This document shows, one piece after another, positions 15,871-25,098 of a DNA stretch of 64,000 nucleotides; within the stretch, counting starts at the first letter, position 1, and each line of letters opens with the position of its first letter. The notes beneath the pieces were generated by a model. It worked only from the letters and a program-made list of their open reading frames with translations. It ran no database searches and was not told where the DNA came from. Made by a program: the position numbers and the translations under genes. Origin of the DNA: CAVYUC01 sp963816685 (GTDB taxonomy: Bacteria > Bacteroidota > Bacteroidia > Bacteroidales > Prolixibacteraceae). Location of the stretch: NCBI GenBank assembly GCA_963816685.1, contig CAWFMB010000012.1:186001-250000 (forward strand). The letters are read 5' to 3'.

Positions 15871-16878
15871 ATGAAAATATTAGTTACCGGAACCGCCGGA
15901 TTTATCGGGTTTCACCTCGCAAAAAAATTATTGCAGGAAGGATTTAAAGTGGTTGGAATTGATAACATCAACGATTATTATTCCACAGAACTGAAGTTTG
16001 CACGATTACTTGATGCAGGAATTTCTGAAGAGGCGACAACGTGGAATAAGAAAGTGACAAGTACTAAAAATCCCAACTATTCATTTGTCAGAATGAACCT
16101 GGAAGACAGGGAACAAATTAACACACTTTTTGAAACAGAAAAGTTTGATATTGTCTGTAATCTTGCAGCACAGGCGGGAGTGCGTTACAGCATCGAAAAC
16201 CCCCATGCATACATTAGCAGCAACATTATTGGTTTTACCAATATTCTGGAAGCCTGCAGGCACTATAATATAAAACACCTTGTTTACGCAAGTTCTTCAA
16301 GTGTTTATGGGAACAGTAAAAAAATGCCGCTTTCCACATCTGATTCAGTGGATAATCCAATTAGCTTGTATGCTGCAACAAAAAAAAGTAACGAACTGAT
16401 GGCGCATACTTACAGTCATCTGTTTGGGATTCCAACCACAGGACTACGCTTTTTCACGGTTTACGGCCCCTGGGGAAGGCCAGATATGGCTTATTTTTCG
16501 TTTACAAAAGATATTCTTGCCGGCCAAGCCATTAAGGTTTTTAACCATGGCGATTTGTACCGCGATTTTACCTACATTGACGATATTGTTGATGGAATTA
16601 TTAATGTATTGAAGAATGTTCCAAATCAGCAACCGCCATATAAGGTCTATAACATCGGAAATGCATCGCCGGTAAAATTGATGGATTTTATTGAAACCAT
16701 TGAAAAAGCGCTTGGACAGGAAGCCAAAAAAGAGTACCACGATATGCAACCTGGTGATGTTTACAAAACCTTTGCCGATGTTAGTGACCTTCAGAAAAAT
16801 TTCAACTATTCTCCTGATACTCCGCTGGAAAAAGGAATTGGGGAATTTGTGAAGTGGTATAAATCGTTTTATCAATAA
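15871..16878 (+). CDS. UDP-glucuronate 4-epimerase-like NAD-dependent epimerase
   Basis: A 335-residue short-chain dehydrogenase/epimerase. The NAD-binding motif GTAGFIGFH is at residues 7-15, the active-site YxxxK is Tyr167-Lys171 (YAATKKSNELMAHTY), and RFFTVYGPWGRPDMAYFSF is characteristic of the UDP-glucuronate 4-epimerase branch, as is NDYYSTELKFARL. It would supply UDP-galacturonate for surface polysaccharide. It follows cysN by 4 nt and is probably cotranscribed, which hints at sulfated or uronic-acid glycan synthesis, but this link is inference. No T-rich terminator follows; a GGTTTTA/TAAAACC palindrome is at 16922-16937. Confidence 0.88.
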   Translation: MKILVTGTAGFIGFHLAKKLLQEGFKVVGIDNINDYYSTELKFARLLDAGISEEATTWNKKVTSTKNPNYSFVRMNLEDREQINTLFETEKFDIVCNLAAQAGVRYSIENPHAYISSNIIGFTNILEACRHYNIKHLVYASSSSVYGNSKKMPLSTSDSVDNPISLYAATKKSNELMAHTYSHLFGIPTTGLRFFTVYGPWGRPDMAYFSFTKDILAGQAIKVFNHGDLYRDFTYIDDIVDGIINVLKNVPNQQPPYKVYNIGNASPVKLMDFIETIEKALGQEAKKEYHDMQPGDVYKTFADVSDLQKNFNYSPDTPLEKGIGEFVKWYKSFYQ

Positions 16879-17552
16879 CGTTTAAATTCGGCTTAAAGAG
16901 CATTGTTTAAATACCAGGTTAGGTTTTAACTAAAACCAAGTGTGATTTTGGATCACTTTCATTTTCCGGTAGAGTAAAAACATTTTATACCTCAATCTTC
17001 ATATACCCGGACAAAAAAACAGAATATCACAAACTCCTCTTACAGCAGTTCTGAAAGGTTCTGTTTAAGAAGGCATTTACTTGTTTGCATGTATAAACAA
17101 TATTGCAGAAGTGACATAAAAGGGCAAGAGGTAATGCATTTTTAACAGCAGGATTTGTACTTCCTTCCAAAGCAGTTTCAAACCGGTTTTCACCATATCT
17201 TCCATATACCACGGACGGGGTTGGTTCGCGATTTAATATCGAAGGTATAGTGATGGTATAGTCCGGTTAGCGGGAAAAACCCTTCAGAACCTATTCTTTT
17301 GGGAAGTCGTAACTACATTTGGTTCAGGAGACAGGTGCTATGCCGGCTCAATGTTCTTTTTATTCAGTTCTTTTATGTACGTGGTTATTATGGTTTCTTC
17401 TTTGCATCTATACAAAAAAGTTTATTATGCAGAGTTTTATCAGTTTTATCTTTTTCCTCACCTGATTTTTAAGTGATTCTTGATTTTCATCCCAAACCAG
17501 GTGTGGTTTTTCAAAACAGTACTTTTGGGTGGATTTTTTTCCGGATACATCA
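16879..17552. other. 674-nt region without convincing gene
   Basis: It holds a perfect 16-bp palindrome (16922-16937) and AT-rich sequence. Two loosely similar lines (AACCAAGTGTGATTTTGGAT near 16935 and AACCAGGTGTGGTTTTTCAA near 17495) may be an old duplication. A 61-codon minus-strand frame at 17027-17212 has no recognisable motif or promoter and is not called. Confidence 0.5.
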
Positions 17553-17590
17553 CAAAATAAAACCTGAACCGGATAAATCCAATTCAGGTT
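17553..17590 (-). terminator. Terminator of RNase P RNA
   Basis: On the minus strand, AACCTGAA (17583-17590) pairs with TTCAGGTT (17561-17568) around a 14-nt loop and continues into TTTATTTTG. It begins right after the mature rnpB 3' end. Confidence 0.7.
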
Positions 17591-17595
17591 AAATA

Positions 17596-18001
17596 AGGCA
17601 GACCTGTAAGCCGGGTTCTGTATCCTTCATCAAAAAGACAAAGAATTTTTATCATTTATCTTTCGTTCCGGCATTTCTGCCGGAATCGCTGCAGCCTACC
17701 CCTCCTGGCAGCCGGTGTGCAGCCGGCAACGAAACGGGCAGTTTCGTTTCACAGCAACAGCTGTAAGTACCAGGATATATTTGGCTTTGCAACCCGTGAG
17801 ACGTACGGCTGGCCATGTCACCACAACCACCGGTAGGCTTTTACCCTACCTTTTCACCCGTTCTCCCGCCGAAGCAGGAATGGTTATTTTCTGTTACGTT
17901 GCTATCCCCTTTCAAAGATCTTCCTGTTAAGAAGCACGGTGCCCTGTGTTGCCCGGACTTTCCTCCCCTCACAAAAGTGAAGAGCGATAAAACAGCCTGC
18001 C
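17596..18001 (-). ncRNA. rnpB: RNase P RNA (M1 RNA, bacterial class A)
   Basis: Read on the minus strand, the 5' part carries the near-universal GAGGAAAGTCCGGGC (about 17951-17965) followed by CACAGGGCACCGTGCTTCTT, then the ACAGGAAGATC segment. The 3' end carries AGAACCCGGCTTACAGGTCT (about 17601-17620), which pairs with the 5' conserved regions. These are the P4 and 3'-terminal signatures of RNase P RNA, the ribozyme that matures tRNA 5' ends. About 405 nt is a normal length. Ends are estimated to within a few bases from the promoter and terminator positions. Open frames on the plus strand across this region are coincidental. Confidence 0.95.
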
Positions 18002-18005
18002 GGTG

Positions 18006-18013
18006 CAAAAGTA
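18006..18013 (-). promoter_or_regulatory. -7 element of the rnpB promoter
   Basis: On the minus strand the sequence reads TACTTTTG, a perfect TAnnTTTG, placing the start of transcription at about 18000. The matching TTTG at -33 is not clear. Confidence 0.6.
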
Positions 18014-18047
18014 CAAAAAAGGATGAAGTATAAATATTAAGGATGAA

Positions 18048-18406
18048 TCAGAATTTTCGGTTTTGTAATTTTTTTCGGGTGGAAATAAATATAGAGACCA
18101 ATTCTATTGCTTCATTTTCCAACTTATCCCGTTGAGATGAACATATTAATTCCATATCTTTAATTATTTCCAGCCAAAACAATGATTCATCAGCTTCCTC
18201 AATTACAATACTAATTTTGGATATAAAAGACGGCGTTGATTGTGCAAGATTAGCAGCTCTGTAATTTGCAGCAACCGAAGACGAACAGCGTATTAATTGC
18301 CCTTTGATATGATTTCCAAGAAATGATTTCGGTAATTGTTCAGTCAGATGAATACAGTCAATACAAAATGTTTTGGTTCTTTTTTAAGATCTCTTTCTTT
18401 TTCCAT
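18048..18406 (-). pseudogene. Frameshifted four-helix-bundle gene
   Basis: From the ATG at 18404-18406 the frame reads MEKERDLKKEPKHF and stops within about 20 codons. In the adjacent frame the same DNA gives KRTKTFCIDCIHLTEQLPKS, then GNHIKGQLIRCSSSVAANYR, FISKISIVIEEADESLFWLE and a normal four-helix-bundle C-terminus ending at 18048. The break lies in a run of six A (minus strand, near 18387); one more A would restore the frame. All expected helices are otherwise present. It is therefore a recent pseudogene, a slippage-switched gene or an assembly error. Confidence 0.82.
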
Positions 18407-18482
18407 AATTCAGGTTAGGTTAATTAATTGAATTAAATCCCCAAATTAATAATTCCTTAAAAGACCACCAATTATCATTTAG

Positions 18483-18515
18483 CATTTATCCTTTATCCTT
18501 TATCCTTTATCCTTT
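18483..18515. repeat. Heptamer microsatellite (ATCCTTT)n
   Basis: About four and a half tandem copies of TTTATCC lie at 18483-18515. The array contributes the last codons and the stop codon of the DUF2027 gene on the minus strand. Confidence 0.85.
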
Positions 18516-19544
18516 CCTCAATATCACCATTGTCGCCCCGTAACCATATTCCTGAAAAGAAGCATCCTGGTGATAGAATTTTGGGAATTTGTGGCGCAGC
18601 AGTTTGGCCACTTCCTGTTTAAGGACACCCTGCCCCACTCCATGAATAAAAACTATTCGTTTTATACCTGTTGCAATGGCCGAACGCATTTCCGATTCCA
18701 CTTTTTCAAGCTGAATATCCAGGATTTCCTTATTGCTTAACCCTACAGAATTGTCAATTAATGCATGAATGTGCAAATCCACTTCAACAACTTCAGCGAC
18801 TTTCTTTTTTACCGGCTGTTCAGCAACTGGTTTAGGGTCTTTCTTTTCAACAACCTTCTGAAAATCTTCCTGTGTTAGTTTATCCAGTTCGATATTTAAA
18901 AGGTTTTCTGAAATCTGCAAAATCATAGCATTCCTTTCGAAAAACAGATTCGACTGAAAGCTGCTTTCCTTGTAGAATTTCACAGCATTTATCCTGAACT
19001 TTTTCTGAACAGGTTTAAACCAGTCTTTCTGTTCATCTGAAAACCAAATAAGTTGAAAGCAATATTCGGGAAGTTCGCTTAATTCAGACTGCACAAGGCT
19101 TTCAAGCTTAATTCTTGAATTGGGTTGAATTTCACCATGTTTTACAGAAATATATTTCGAATCATGAAAATGTGAATAATGGAAAAGAAGGGTGAAATTA
19201 CTGTCATTTACAAGAAACAACTCAATTTCGCCTGCAAGCGGATTACCTGAATCAGTTGGAACCAGGCAGAAATAAAAATCGGGTGAATTTTTACCTTTGA
19301 TTATTTTACCTGCCGGAAACTCTGATTTCACAATTTCCTTCTCTTCAACAACCGGTTCTTTTTCAACAGTTTTATAATTACGGCTTAACTCCGGAGCATC
19401 AACATTTATAAGTTTCGAAACGGGATAGGGAACTTCGAACCCATCTTCATTTTCAACATTCACCACATTTTTATTGATATAACCGGTAACCACACCTCCG
19501 CCAACATCATTCAAAAATTTTACCCTGTCGCCTACTTTAATCAT
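18507..19544 (-). CDS. DUF2027 and Smr-domain protein
   Basis: A 345-residue protein of a Bacteroidota family. The N-terminal region (MIKVGDRVKFLNDVGGGVVT) is a small beta barrel, followed by the DUF2027 domain (about 75-215), a Lys/Glu-rich linker, and a C-terminal Smr domain (about 260-345) with VDLHIHAL and FIHGVGQGVLKQEV. Smr domains bind or nick nucleic acids in MutS2 and related proteins; the role here is unknown. The start at 19544 is preferred because a -7 box at 19561-19568 lies within the in-frame upstream extension. The stop codon lies in a heptamer repeat. Confidence 0.9.
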   Translation of the reverse strand: MIKVGDRVKFLNDVGGGVVTGYINKNVVNVENEDGFEVPYPVSKLINVDAPELSRNYKTVEKEPVVEEKEIVKSEFPAGKIIKGKNSPDFYFCLVPTDSGNPLAGEIELFLVNDSNFTLLFHYSHFHDSKYISVKHGEIQPNSRIKLESLVQSELSELPEYCFQLIWFSDEQKDWFKPVQKKFRINAVKFYKESSFQSNLFFERNAMILQISENLLNIELDKLTQEDFQKVVEKKDPKPVAEQPVKKKVAEVVEVDLHIHALIDNSVGLSNKEILDIQLEKVESEMRSAIATGIKRIVFIHGVGQGVLKQEVAKLLRHKFPKFYHQDASFQEYGYGATMVILRKG

Positions 19545-19560
19545 ATTTATAAATTTTACA

Positions 19561-19594
19561 CAAAAGTATACCAATTTCTGTGTAGCTAAACAAA
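19561..19594 (-). promoter_or_regulatory. Promoter of the DUF2027-Smr gene
   Basis: On the minus strand TTTG (19591-19594) precedes TACTTTTG (19561-19568) with a 22-nt spacer, slightly longer than usual. It lies 17 nt before the ATG and fixes that start. Confidence 0.6.
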
Positions 19595-19750
19595 TGTATG
19601 GGAGAGTTTTCAAACTGAAGCGTCTTTATTCAAATTAAAAGATTTAGCTTCATCTTGCGAAATCAGGCTCCTGTTGTGTTTAACCTGACAGTTACATTAT
19701 GCGCAGTTGAATTGTGATTTGGTACTTTCTTCATAAGTTCAGGAAGCTGA

Positions 19751-21628
19751 TTATTTTATATGCGTACGAAGAAACTTCTCCATGGCACGATAAAAATCAA
19801 ACCTGTTTTCTTCGTTGTGAAAACCATGTCCTTCGTTTTCTTTCACCATGTATTCAACTTCCACTCCCCGGCTTCGCAAAGCTTCCACAATCTGATCCGA
19901 TTCAGCTTTATTTACCCGTGGGTCATTTGCTCCCTGCGCCACAAAAAGAGGAGTGATAATTTTATCTGCATTTAATGCAGGTGAAGTTGCAGCAAACTGT
20001 ATGCTATCCTGCTCCGGATTACCAACCATTTCGTACATCATATCGAGCAGCGGTTTCCAGTATGGCGGGATGGTTTTCATGAAAGTGAACAGATTTGAAA
20101 CGCCCACATAATCCACTGCGGCAGCATATAATGTAGGATTCACTACAATTCCCTGCAAAGTTGCATAACCACCATAACTTCCACCGTAAATGGCAACTTT
20201 ATTTTTGTCTGCAATTCCCTGGCGAATGAGCCAGTAAACTCCGTCGGTAACATCATTTTGCATATCAAGCCCCCATTCTTTAAAAGAAGATTCCCAAAAG
20301 TTCTTCCCAAAACCTGTAGAGCCTCTGAAATTGGGTTGAAAAACCGCATAACCACGATTGGCCAGAAACTGCACTTCAGGATTGAATCTCCAGACATCGC
20401 GTGCCCACGGACCACCATGCACATTTACAATTACCGGAAGATTTTTCGCCTCCACATTTTTGGGAAGAGTCAGGTAACCCATAATTTTCATGCCATCGCG
20501 GGCGGTATATTCAACAGGTTTCATTTCGGCCAGCTCTTCTTTTTTCAGCCATGGAGCAACCTCGTGTATTTTAGTCAGTTCATCTTTATTCTTGTTGTAC
20601 AAATAATATGCGCCAAGTGTCTGGTCACTGGAAGTGCGGACGATAAACATCACTTCGGCCTTATCGTAAGCTGAAATCCCTATTTCTACATTTCCAAGTT
20701 CCTTTTCGAGGCGTTCAAGTAAATTTTTAAAGTCTTCGTCAAAATAATGCCGTTCGCTTTTCCATGAGGTGTAATATGCAGCCCATAACTTTTTCTCTTT
20801 TTGTGAATAGGACATCCGGTCAACATCGAAATCCGGATTTTCATAAAGCACTTCCGTTTCCTGACCGGTTTCGGGATCAAAAATGACGGCAGCAGTTTTG
20901 TCTCTTCCCAAATTGGAAACAGCATACATTTTTTGATTGTCGAAAGTAAAAAAGGGCACATTCAGCGTTTCCTTAAAACTGGTAGTTAAAACCGGGGCAA
21001 ACTCATCGGCTTCGGTTTTTCTGTACAGCAACTGCGTGTTTACACCATCAACAATGGCCACCGCGGCCCTGAGTTTCCCGTCATGGTCAGTTATCCAGCC
21101 CTGAATATTTCCCGGATTCTCTGCAATCATTTCCATTTCACCCGTTTCAATGTTTAACCGGTACGGGTCGAAAACCTGCGGGTTTCGTTTATTCATACCA
21201 ATAATTACATTCTCTTCTATCTCGGGTAAATCATCTATGATAGTAGTCCTGACGTTTTCGAAACAGGTAAAACATTCAAGGTTTTTACCATCGGTATCCA
21301 CACCGTAAAGACTGAAATTTTCATTACCGCCTTCATCTTTTAAATAAAGAATACGGCCGTTATTTCCCCAGAAATAGCCGGCAATATCACGATCGGTTTC
21401 AAAAGTTAATTGTTCAGCCTTTTCTTTTCCAATCTTCTGAATGTAAATGTTCATTCGATTCTCGTAAGGTGCGAGGTACGAATAATTTTTCCCGTCGGGT
21501 GAAATCTGGTACCCTGATTTTTCAGGATTTCTGAAAAAATCTTCCAAAGGAATCTCCCTGACCTGTGCATTAAGCGACAACGTTGAAACAATCATCATGT
21601 AAAAAAAAATTAAAGTTGCAGTTTTCAT
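19751..21628 (-). CDS. S9-family prolyl oligopeptidase-like serine peptidase, exported
   Basis: A 625-residue protein. The first 21 residues are a signal peptide (LIFFYMMIVSTLSLNAQ). A beta-propeller region (about 25-365) carries QISPDGKNYSYLAPYENRMN. The alpha/beta hydrolase domain follows, with VNVHGGPWARD, nucleophile in YGGSYGGYA (Ser near residue 484), Asp in QGANDPRVNK and His in NEGHGFHNEENR. This is the complete Ser-Asp-His triad of acylaminoacyl peptidase-like S9 enzymes. It is likely periplasmic and degrades peptides. It is divergent from queA, with about 170 nt between start codons. Confidence 0.93.
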   Translation of the reverse strand: MKTATLIFFYMMIVSTLSLNAQVREIPLEDFFRNPEKSGYQISPDGKNYSYLAPYENRMNIYIQKIGKEKAEQLTFETDRDIAGYFWGNNGRILYLKDEGGNENFSLYGVDTDGKNLECFTCFENVRTTIIDDLPEIEENVIIGMNKRNPQVFDPYRLNIETGEMEMIAENPGNIQGWITDHDGKLRAAVAIVDGVNTQLLYRKTEADEFAPVLTTSFKETLNVPFFTFDNQKMYAVSNLGRDKTAAVIFDPETGQETEVLYENPDFDVDRMSYSQKEKKLWAAYYTSWKSERHYFDEDFKNLLERLEKELGNVEIGISAYDKAEVMFIVRTSSDQTLGAYYLYNKNKDELTKIHEVAPWLKKEELAEMKPVEYTARDGMKIMGYLTLPKNVEAKNLPVIVNVHGGPWARDVWRFNPEVQFLANRGYAVFQPNFRGSTGFGKNFWESSFKEWGLDMQNDVTDGVYWLIRQGIADKNKVAIYGGSYGGYATLQGIVVNPTLYAAAVDYVGVSNLFTFMKTIPPYWKPLLDMMYEMVGNPEQDSIQFAATSPALNADKIITPLFVAQGANDPRVNKAESDQIVEALRSRGVEVEYMVKENEGHGFHNEENRFDFYRAMEKFLRTHIK

Positions 21629-21769
21629 GTTTGATGTTTTTAAGTTTGGTATCCTGTTTTAATCGAATAACACACCTTGCCTCGAATAAGTTCATCCAAC
21701 ATAAGTTTGAATTTTACGCTACTCTTCCCGTCTGGCAAACTGATTCTTTTTCAAAATCAATAATTGAAT

Positions 21770-21777
21770 TAAATTTG
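21770..21777 (+). promoter_or_regulatory. -7 element of queA promoter, decides the start
   Basis: TAAATTTG matches TAnnTTTG and lies 21 nt before the TTG at 21799. The in-frame open region upstream of it is therefore untranslated. A -33 box is poor (TTTTC). Confidence 0.5.
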
Positions 21778-21798
21778 TGCCGGTTAAAAATAAAAAAG

Positions 21799-23010
21799 TT
21801 GAAGGATTACGGAAATATAAAAATTGAAGATTTTACTTACGAACTGCCGGATGCACGAATTGCAAAATACCCAATTTCTGAAAGGGATAGTTCGAAATTG
21901 CTTGTTTGGAAAAACAGGGAAATCCGGGAAAGCAAATTTAAGAACATAGCAGAGTTTCTTCCTGTAAATTCGACATTGGTGTTCAACAATACAAAAGTAA
22001 TTCATGCCCGCTTATTTTTCAGGAAGGAAACCGGTGCTAAAATTGAAATCTTTTGCCTCGAACCTGTGGAACCTGCAGATTACCAGATTGCTTTTCAGGA
22101 AAGAGAAAGGGTAACCTGGAAATGCATGGTTGGCAATGCAAAAAAATGGAAAAATGAGGTGTTACAAAAAGTTATTAAACCGGAAGGAAAAGTTGTAACT
22201 ATTCATGCTGAAATGAAATCGCACCAGGGTAATTCATTTCATATTGAATTTTCATGGACCGGGAATTTTACGTTTGCAGAAATTATAGAACACGCCGGGG
22301 TATTGCCGATTCCACCTTATTTAAACCGCGAAAGTGAAGCATCGGACGAGGAAACCTATCAGACTGTTTACGCTAAAATTGATGGGTCGGTAGCAGCCCC
22401 AACTGCCGGATTGCATTTTACGGATTCAGTTTTACAGGAATTAACTTCGAAAAATATTGCAACAAAAGAAATCACATTACACGTTGGCGCAGGTACATTT
22501 CAACCGGTTAAATCAGAAACCATTTCCGGGCATACAATGCATCATGAAAAAGTAGTTATTTCCAGGAAAATAATTGAGGATTTAATTTCTGCTGAAAGGA
22601 AAATAATTGCAGTAGGGACAACTTCAGTGCGTTCGCTGGAAAGTTTATACTGGCTGGGCCTGCAACTTGAAAAAAATGATAATTTCTCCCTGCCCCTTGA
22701 AGTTTCGCAATGGGAACCTTATGAAAATGAAGGGGCAATATCTGTAAAAAACGCACTTCAAAACCTGACTAATTTTCTTGAAAGAGAAGATAAAGACGAA
22801 CTGCAGTTTTCAACGCAAATTATTATTGTTCCCGGATATCAGTTTAAAATCATTGACGGAATGGTGACTAATTTCCACCAGCCGCAAAGTACACTGCTGC
22901 TTTTAATCAGCGCTTTTCTTGGCAGCGACTGGAAAAAAGTGTATGATTTCGCGCTGAACAATAATTTCCGGTTTTTAAGTTACGGCGACAGTAATTTATA
23001 CTTACGATAA
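21799..23010 (+). CDS. queA: S-adenosylmethionine:tRNA ribosyltransferase-isomerase
   Basis: A 403-residue enzyme of queuosine synthesis that transfers and isomerises the ribose of SAM onto preQ1 in tRNA, giving epoxyqueuosine. Conserved blocks are IEDFTYELPDARIAKYP, NTKVIHARLFFRKETGAKIE, VAAPTAGLHFTDSVLQEL, THVGAGTFQPV-like LHVGAGTFQPVKSE, GTTSVRSLESL and VTNFHQPQSTLLLLISAFLG. Bacteroidota versions are longer than the roughly 350 residues of proteobacterial QueA, consistent here. The start is TTG at 21799: the longer frame from 21583 would overlap the divergent peptidase gene and cross the -7 element. Confidence 0.93.
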   Translation: MKDYGNIKIEDFTYELPDARIAKYPISERDSSKLLVWKNREIRESKFKNIAEFLPVNSTLVFNNTKVIHARLFFRKETGAKIEIFCLEPVEPADYQIAFQERERVTWKCMVGNAKKWKNEVLQKVIKPEGKVVTIHAEMKSHQGNSFHIEFSWTGNFTFAEIIEHAGVLPIPPYLNRESEASDEETYQTVYAKIDGSVAAPTAGLHFTDSVLQELTSKNIATKEITLHVGAGTFQPVKSETISGHTMHHEKVVISRKIIEDLISAERKIIAVGTTSVRSLESLYWLGLQLEKNDNFSLPLEVSQWEPYENEGAISVKNALQNLTNFLEREDKDELQFSTQIIIVPGYQFKIIDGMVTNFHQPQSTLLLLISAFLGSDWKKVYDFALNNNFRFLSYGDSNLYLR

Positions 23011-23073
23011 ACAGATATATTCGTCAGTCCTGTAATTTAATTTTTTTCGTATTTTTACTTAAAAATATTCATC

Positions 23074-23301
23074 GTGGTTGATTATAAACAAATTATCACA
23101 ATTGAGCCAGGCAAACGGGGAGGCAAACCCTGCATCAGGGGAATGCGAATTACTGTGGGCGATATACTGGGGTGGCTGGCGGCCGGGATGACTCATGAAG
23201 AAATACTTGATGACTTTGATGAATTAACTGAAAATGATATTCTTGCAGCATTAAGTTTTGCTGCTGATCGTGAGAATAAAAATTATCAGGCGGCAATATG
23301 A
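23074..23301 (+). CDS. DUF433 antitoxin
   Basis: A 75-residue DUF433 protein with GTG start. It has the family's VDYKQIITIEPGKRGGKPCI, RGMRITVGDILGWLAAGM and EEILDDFDELTENDILAAL segments. DUF433 proteins act as antitoxins of PIN-like toxins. The stop codon overlaps the ATG of the next gene (ATGA), so the two are translationally coupled. Confidence 0.88.
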   Translation: MVDYKQIITIEPGKRGGKPCIRGMRITVGDILGWLAAGMTHEEILDDFDELTENDILAALSFAADRENKNYQAAI

Positions 23302-23645
23302 AATTGTTGTTTGATCAAAATATATCCCATCGTATACTTTATTTATTACCAGAACAGTTTTCCGGATCAACTTCTTTGAAAAAGGAAGGATTAATAAATT
23401 CGTCGGACAGAGATGTTTGGCAATTCGCGAAGAATTATAATTTTGTTATTGTCACACAAGATTCAGATTTTAATGATTTAAATCTACTTTTAGGATTTCC
23501 TCCTAAAATTATTTGGATTCGTGCTGGAAATTTAAAAACAAAAGTACTTATTGATATATTATCACAACGATACGATGAAATCAAAAGATTTATAAATGAT
23601 GAAGAATATGGATGTTTTGAAATTTCTGGTTTGAAAAAGATTTAA
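23298..23645 (+). CDS. DUF5615 PIN-like toxin
   Basis: A 115-residue PIN-like protein. The acidic motif FDQNIS near the N-terminus, SSDRDVWQFAKNYNFVIVTQ and DSDFNDL match the DUF5615 family, whose Asp residues resemble a PIN nuclease active site. The order antitoxin then toxin with a 4-nt overlap is typical. RNA cleavage is inferred from the fold. Confidence 0.86.
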   Translation: MKLLFDQNISHRILYLLPEQFSGSTSLKKEGLINSSDRDVWQFAKNYNFVIVTQDSDFNDLNLLLGFPPKIIWIRAGNLKTKVLIDILSQRYDEIKRFINDEEYGCFEISGLKKI

Positions 23646-23662
23646 TACCACTATAATTATTT

Positions 23663-23860
23663 ATGAACGGCACACTCAGAAAAAACATACAGGTTGGCAG
23701 CGAAGTTGAAATTGTGCAAAAGCACCACCAGCGCACAGGCGAACTCACCGAAGGAATTGTAAAGCGCATACTCACCAATTCTGCCAGTCATCCGCATGGA
23801 ATAAAAGTTATGCTCGAAACCGGTGAAGTCGGGCGGGTGAAAAAGGTTATTGAAGATTAA
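23663..23860 (+). CDS. ywbE: YwbE-family protein
   Basis: A 65-residue protein of the YwbE/DUF2196 family: RKNIQVGSEVEIVQKHHQRT, LTEGIVKRILTNSASHPHGI and GEVGRVKKVI. It is a small basic beta-barrel-like protein of unknown function, possibly nucleic-acid binding. The stop codon overlaps the end of the flavoprotein gene on the other strand by 4 nt. Confidence 0.9.
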   Translation: MNGTLRKNIQVGSEVEIVQKHHQRTGELTEGIVKRILTNSASHPHGIKVMLETGEVGRVKKVIED

Positions 23861-25098
23861 TTTTTCATACTTGAATCCCCTGCCAGCCAGCCGGTGGAAT
23901 AAGCAATCTGCAGATTATATCCACCCGTTTCAGCGTCGAGGTCGATAACTTCGCCGGCAAAATAAAGACCTTTTACAAGTTTTGATTCCATTGTTTTAGG
24001 TGAAATTTCATTCAATGAAATTCCGCCTGCCGTTATAATTGCTTCCTTAAACGACCGGTGTCCGGTAATATTAAAACTTAAATTCTTTAGAAGAAAACGT
24101 ATTTTTTTCCGTTCAGCCGAGGTAACCTGATGACACTCCTTTTCCGGATCAATTTCAAGCAGTTCGATAAAAACCGGAATCATGGATGAAGGCAACCAGT
24201 TTCTGAATATGTTGCCAAACTTTTTCTTTCCATGCCCGTTTAAATCGCGAACCAGGCGGTTGTCCAGTTTTTGTTCGTCGAGCGCAGGTTTTAAATCAAC
24301 TGTAACTTCAACTTTATTTTTCTTTTGCAGTACATCTACTACAATCCGGCTGAGTGTTAGAATTATTGGGCCCGACAAGCCAAAATGTGTGAACAGCATC
24401 TCACCAAAAGCTTCACCGGCTTTTCTGCCATTTACCCAAACTACAGCATTCACATTTTTAAGGTTAAGGCCCTGAAGTTTTTGCGCCACATCTCCGGATG
24501 TTTCCAAAGGCACCAGCGCCGGTCTCGCATTTACAATCAAATGTCCTGCTTGTTTTGCCAGTTCATAACCGTCGCCGGTGGAACCGGTTGCAGGATATGA
24601 TTTTCCTCCGGTTGCAATAATTACCCGGTTCGATTTTATTTGCTGACCGTTTACAAATACACCTTTTATTTCGCCGCTTTCAATAAGCAATTTTTCTACC
24701 CGATGGCCACAGCGAATTTCTACATTCAACGCATTTACCCATTTCAAAAGCGCTTTCAGCACGTCGGCCGATTTATTGGTTGCAGGAAAATACCGGCCAC
24801 CCCGTTCAAGTGTTGCTTCAACACCATATTTTTGAAGCAAACTAATTATATCTTTTGAATAGAATCGGGAAAATGCATTTTTCAAAAACCGCCCTTCAGG
24901 AAAAACATGTTTAATGAATTCACTGATTGGTGCATCGTTGGTAATGTTGCAGCGACCTTTTCCGGTAATCAGCAATTTACGGCCTTCCTGCCTCATTTTT
25001 TCAACTACAAGTACGTGGTTACCCAATTCTGCAGCTCTTCCTGCAGCCAGTAATCCAGCCGGTCCAGCCCCTACTACAATTACATCGAAATCATACAT
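23857..25098 (-). CDS. HI0933-like FAD-dependent oxidoreductase
   Basis: A 413-residue flavoprotein. The dinucleotide motif VVGAGPAGLLAAGRAAE is at the N-terminus, followed by the family-specific GRKLLITGKGRCNITN, VIIATGGKSYPATGSTGDGY and GLYFAGEVIDLDAETGGYNLQIAYSTGWLAG. This is the HI0933/BaiN-like family, of poorly defined reductase function. The ATG at 25098 is preferred; the frame could extend three codons to a TTG. It lies 141 nt downstream of the acyltransferase gene and may be cotranscribed with it. Confidence 0.92.
   Translation of the reverse strand: MYDFDVIVVGAGPAGLLAAGRAAELGNHVLVVEKMRQEGRKLLITGKGRCNITNDAPISEFIKHVFPEGRFLKNAFSRFYSKDIISLLQKYGVEATLERGGRYFPATNKSADVLKALLKWVNALNVEIRCGHRVEKLLIESGEIKGVFVNGQQIKSNRVIIATGGKSYPATGSTGDGYELAKQAGHLIVNARPALVPLETSGDVAQKLQGLNLKNVNAVVWVNGRKAGEAFGEMLFTHFGLSGPIILTLSRIVVDVLQKKNKVEVTVDLKPALDEQKLDNRLVRDLNGHGKKKFGNIFRNWLPSSMIPVFIELLEIDPEKECHQVTSAERKKIRFLLKNLSFNITGHRSFKEAIITAGGISLNEISPKTMESKLVKGLYFAGEVIDLDAETGGYNLQIAYSTGWLAGDSSMKN

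Noticed and set aside
17027..17212. 61-codon minus-strand frame
   Set aside because: No motif, promoter or codon pattern supports it.
17715..18033. Two plus-strand open frames
   Set aside because: They lie antisense to RNase P RNA, whose conserved signatures explain the region.
21583..21798. 72-codon extension of QueA
   Set aside because: It overlaps the 5' end of the divergent S9 peptidase gene and the -7 element at 21770-21777; family similarity begins after TTG 21799.
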